Part shown: positions 60,822-64,000 of the stretch, piece after piece
Layout of the letters: each line of letters begins with the position of its first letter
How positions within the stretch are numbered: position 1 is the first letter of the stretch
Assembly (NCBI RefSeq): GCF_037042905.1
Contig: NC_087245.1
Span: 6,959,501 to 7,023,500, forward strand
Source: Lytechinus pictus
Lineage: Eukaryota > Echinodermata > Echinoidea > Temnopleuroida > Toxopneustidae
Length of the DNA stretch: 64,000 nucleotides
Direction: 5' to 3'
Notes under the pieces: generated by a model
Databases searched by the model: none
The model's input: the letters and a program-made list of their open reading frames with translations, nothing else
Told to the model about the DNA's origin: nothing
Position numbers and translations under genes: made by a program

Positions 60822-62340
60822 TGAGTATAGCTTCGATGCGCCAGCACGTTTTTTGCATGTAGCTTTTTTGCATGTAGAAGAAAGCCTATTCTTTCATCTT
60901 TAAGTTGCTTCAAAAATAATTTCGCTTCATTATATAGCAGGAATGCTAATTTACCTGAACAAGGGGTCAAAAACTGCGAATTATTCAATAAAGTGGGAAA
61001 ATAGGCAAAGGGAGGGGGATTCGGCAGCCTCTGTTGGGGGTAGGCTTCTTTGTGCGAGCACGTCTTCAAATGAAGCTGATGGAGAAAATCCTACCTTTTC
61101 TCTCCCACGAGTTACAAAACAATAAAAGTTACTTTCTGCAAAGCGGAAACGCCGTTGGTCTCAATTGGGGCTCCAAAACGGCGAATTTTCCTATAGAAAA
61201 ATACGAAATAAGGGGTTGGGTGACTTCAGCTGCCCCCTAAGGGGGTAGGCTTCGATGTTGCAGCACTTCGTTATAATGTAGCAGATAGAGAAAATACTAC
61301 TTTTCCATCCAAGTGGTTTTAAGACGATGAAAGTGTTTTGCTGTTTAGGAGAAACATATTTGTGCCTCAATGTGGGCTCCAAATTCGCAGATTTTCTAAT
61401 CAAAATGTAAAATACGGAATAGGGGTGGGTGATTTCGGCAGCCCCTGGCGGGGGTATGCTTCAGTGTGAGAGCACGTCTTCAAATGAAGCTGATGGAGAA
61501 AATCCTACCTTTTCTCTCCCACGAGTTACAAAACAATAAAAGTTACTTTCTGCAAAGCGGAAACGCCGTTGGTCTCAATTGGGGCTCCAAAATGGCGAAT
61601 TTTCCTAGAAAAATGCGAAATAGGGGTTGGGTGATTTCAGCTGCCTCCTGAGGGGGTAGGCTTCGATATGGCGGTACTTCGTTATAATGTAGCAGATAGA
61701 AAAATACTACTTTTTTGCATCGAAGTGGAATAAGACAAGGAAAGTGTTTTGCTATTTAGGAGAAACATCTTTTTGCCCCAATTTGGGCTCCAAATTCGCA
61801 GATTTTCTAATAAAAAAGGTAATATACAGAAAGGGGTGGGTAATTTCAGGAGCCGCTGACAGGGGTAGGCATTGCTGTACCAGCACCTCTTATTATGTAA
61901 CTGATAGAAGAAAGGCAACTCTTTTGTCTCCATGTGGTTTTAAGACAACAAAATGGATTGCCTTTTAGCAGAAACACCCTTTAGCCTCAGTGGGAGCTCC
62001 AAATTTGCAGATTTTTTCATAAATTTGCAAAATACGGAAAAAGGGGATAGTGTTTTCGGCATCCCACTGACGGGGGTGGCTTCCATTTTTCAGTAATTCT
62101 TTATATGTAACAGATAGAAGAATGTCTACTCTTTTGTCTTCAAGTGGTTTAAAACAATAAAAGTGGTTTCATTACATAGTTGAAACACTTTTCTCATCAA
62201 TGTGGCTCCAAAATGACGAATTTTCCAAGAAATGGGCAAAATACAAAAAAGGGGATGGGTGACCTGGGGCAGCCCCCTGAGAGGGTAGGCTTTGTTGTGC
62301 CCTCACTTCTTTAAATGTAGCTGATAGAGAAAAGCCTACT
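60822..62340 (-). repeat. Inner tandem repeats, right arm
   Basis: Inverted counterpart of the left-arm units, marked by GGGGTAGGCTTC at about 61035, 61243, 61450, 61653, 61862, 62072 and 62281. 61040-61200 and 61460-61610 are close copies of each other (AAGCTGATGGAGAAAATCC), so the right arm has undergone unit duplication since the arms formed. Confidence 0.75.
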
Positions 62341-63342
62341 CTTTCGTCTCCAAGTGATTTCAAGAAAATAAAAGTTGTTTGTTACCTAACCGAAGCATCA
62401 TTTTGCCACAATGAGGGCTCCAAAAGGCAAGATATTTTAGTAGTCAAGCCTCGGATAAGGGTGGGGTACCTTCGACAGGCTCTTGCGGGACTATGTTTTG
62501 AGGTGTCCGAATGAAATTGCTTGCGACATGCAGAGCAATCCCTCCTCTAACTTTTCCAAGAGGTTTCATTAACATAAATGTTGCTTAAATGTGTTTAAAA
62601 AAAACGCCTTTTGCCCTCATAGCCATAATGGAATATACACTTTTCTATCGCGACGCTCATTACATGCATTAATGCGTGCTAGTCACACCAACAAAGGCGA
62701 GGCAAGACCGATTGAGTCTATTGTACTCTTTTGAAAGGCAAGCTAGCGAGCGCATTGAAATCGGTATTACTGGTGTGACTAGTGACGGAGGTTGGTTTTT
62801 GGTGTCATTTTATCGCAATATCGGGGAATGCATATGGAGGTATTTTCTCTATATCTAAGCAAGTTAAGACATTAATACTGTCATGAAGCATATCAATGTT
62901 CTCGTTAATATATTCTCTTTCGTGTTGAATGCTGATATTTTGCATTGATTGCTGATATTAATGAGAAAACAGAAAGATATCATTGCACATGCAAATTTTT
63001 GCCTAAAAACATGAAAATTTTGGCATAAATTCTTATATTTTTCAAAAAATATTAACCGGACTGTCCTGAAAACACTTGCAATCGATTTCTACTGCCTGAA
63101 TCAATGTGAAATGCGTATTTATTTAATATTTTTCCATTGTTTGTGCAAAAATATGAAAATAATTGATTTTCATGAAAAATTCAAGATGGCCGACAAAAAT
63201 GGGGCCCTGTGGGCCCTCCGTACAGGATTTGACCCGGCAGCAACACATTTTCTTGACCACTGATATCATGCCAACATCTTGGGACCATCAAACCTTTTGT
63301 ACCCGATCAGCTGAATAAACTCTCCCAGCCCCCGGACTATAT

Positions 63343-64000
63343 GTGAACTGCTGAAGGTTTAAAACACACACAAAATATCCGCATGTTGCCATTATAACAC
63401 CGGGCCTGCAATATCTTCGACTTTCGATGAAAATGTAATAATATCAATCTTTGATTAATCAGCATTGTCAAGGCATCAAATGATATCGATCGCGTCTATA
63501 TCAGTGCTCGGAAACGCAGCAGGTGTACTTTATATTCTCATTATAAGCCACGTTGATCATGATAGATGCAATCATCAAACTGTTCTATAAGAAAGTACGC
63601 AGTGATACCACCTCCGTAATTCATCTGCTACCATTGATTAGGAAGAGTTTACTGAAATATTGATAGGTAAACAGCAACAACAAGCGCAGCAGCGCTGACT
63701 TGAAAACATCTCCGTATAAGATTTTTTTCGAAAAGAGAGAAAACACATTTTGATAATAAAATCCTAAATTCAGATGACCCTAGAAACTTGTATTTCATTT
63801 CATATCATTTGTCACGATTTTGATATCCAATAATCATCTCATATAAGTTTCATTCATTGTGGTTAAGTAAAGGTTAAGGAACGTACTTCTTATCCAAAAT
63901 AATTGATCTGAAATGACCTTGTACCTTGATCCGGTAACCTGGAATTATACTCGTCTAATCTGTGATGTTTAATACCGATTGATAGTTTCAAAACAGTTAT
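63343..64000. other. Right edge, nothing recognised
   Basis: AT-rich DNA beyond the foldback element. No exon or repeat end was identified on either strand. Confidence 0.4.

Larger units (their letters stand above)
57894..63339. mobile_element. 5.4-kb foldback element with ~2.5-kb inverted arms
   Basis: Left arm 57894-60365 and right arm 60822-63339 are inverted copies of near-identical sequence around a ~456-bp centre. Outer ends read TAGTCCGGGGGCTGGGAGAG and its reverse complement. TAT flanks both sides (57891-57893 and 63340-63342), a possible 3-bp duplication; TA is also possible. Each arm has an outer unique domain (~950 bp) and an inner domain of ~165-220-bp tandem units. No transposase. 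A 60-aa frame (58375-58557 minus, 62676-62858 plus) is the same sequence in both arms and need not be coding. Confidence 0.85.

Noticed and set aside
58375..62858. Identical 60-aa frames on opposite strands, and other repeated frames (KLMEKILPFLSHELQNN type) as a conserved protein
   Set aside because: Identity comes from the inverted arms and tandem units of the foldback element. Frames shift between units and no start, codon bias or domain supports translation.

Overview
This is a window of animal nuclear DNA. It is AT-rich, with long introns, GT-AG splice junctions, no operons, many homopolymer G/C tracts and a dense load of non-LTR retrotransposons, MITEs and foldback elements. Frequent TACATGTA and ACCGGT words and foldback DNA resembling sea urchin TU-type elements suggest a marine deuterostome, most likely an echinoderm and perhaps a sea urchin. 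That taxonomic call is inference; no search was run.

The one confidently identified gene is prolyl endopeptidase (PREP) on the minus strand, from its start codon at 42444 down to its stop at 18410. I reconstructed 17 coding exons. Every junction keeps frame, total CDS is 2124 nt (707 aa), and the catalytic triad is present as Ser552, Asp638 and His677. Most repeats in the middle of the window are passengers in its introns.

To the right, on the plus strand, is a probable three-exon gene of unknown function (46604-51535, 515 aa) with a possible alternative terminal exon near 48881. To the left, 12109-12184 on the minus strand looks like the first coding exon of another gene whose remaining exons I could not find.

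Layout: 1-1750, sparse AT-rich DNA; 1751-3766, a nest of foldback, tandem-repeat, LINE and MITE sequence; 4131-6066, a foldback element split by a 5'-truncated LINE; 6067-12108, intergenic or intronic DNA with a SINE-like unit and palindromes; 12109-12800, first exon and upstream region; 12950-14390, two MITEs with G-tract ends; 14400-18400, mostly empty DNA with one foldback of ~16-bp repeats; 18410-42444, PREP; 42445-46600, LINE remnants; 46604-51850, the unknown gene; 51850-56830, little of note; 56833-57429, an intact foldback MITE; 57894-63339, a 5.4-kb element with 2.5-kb inverted arms; 63340-64000, nothing recognised.

The most notable structures are the 5.4-kb foldback element, a minisatellite in PREP intron 5 built from copies of the 3' end and splice donor of exon 5, a 16-bp motif repeated nine times in PREP intron 3, two independent nestings of a tandem-repeat element inside a TTAA-flanked foldback family, and a LINE insertion whose empty site survives in another copy within the window.
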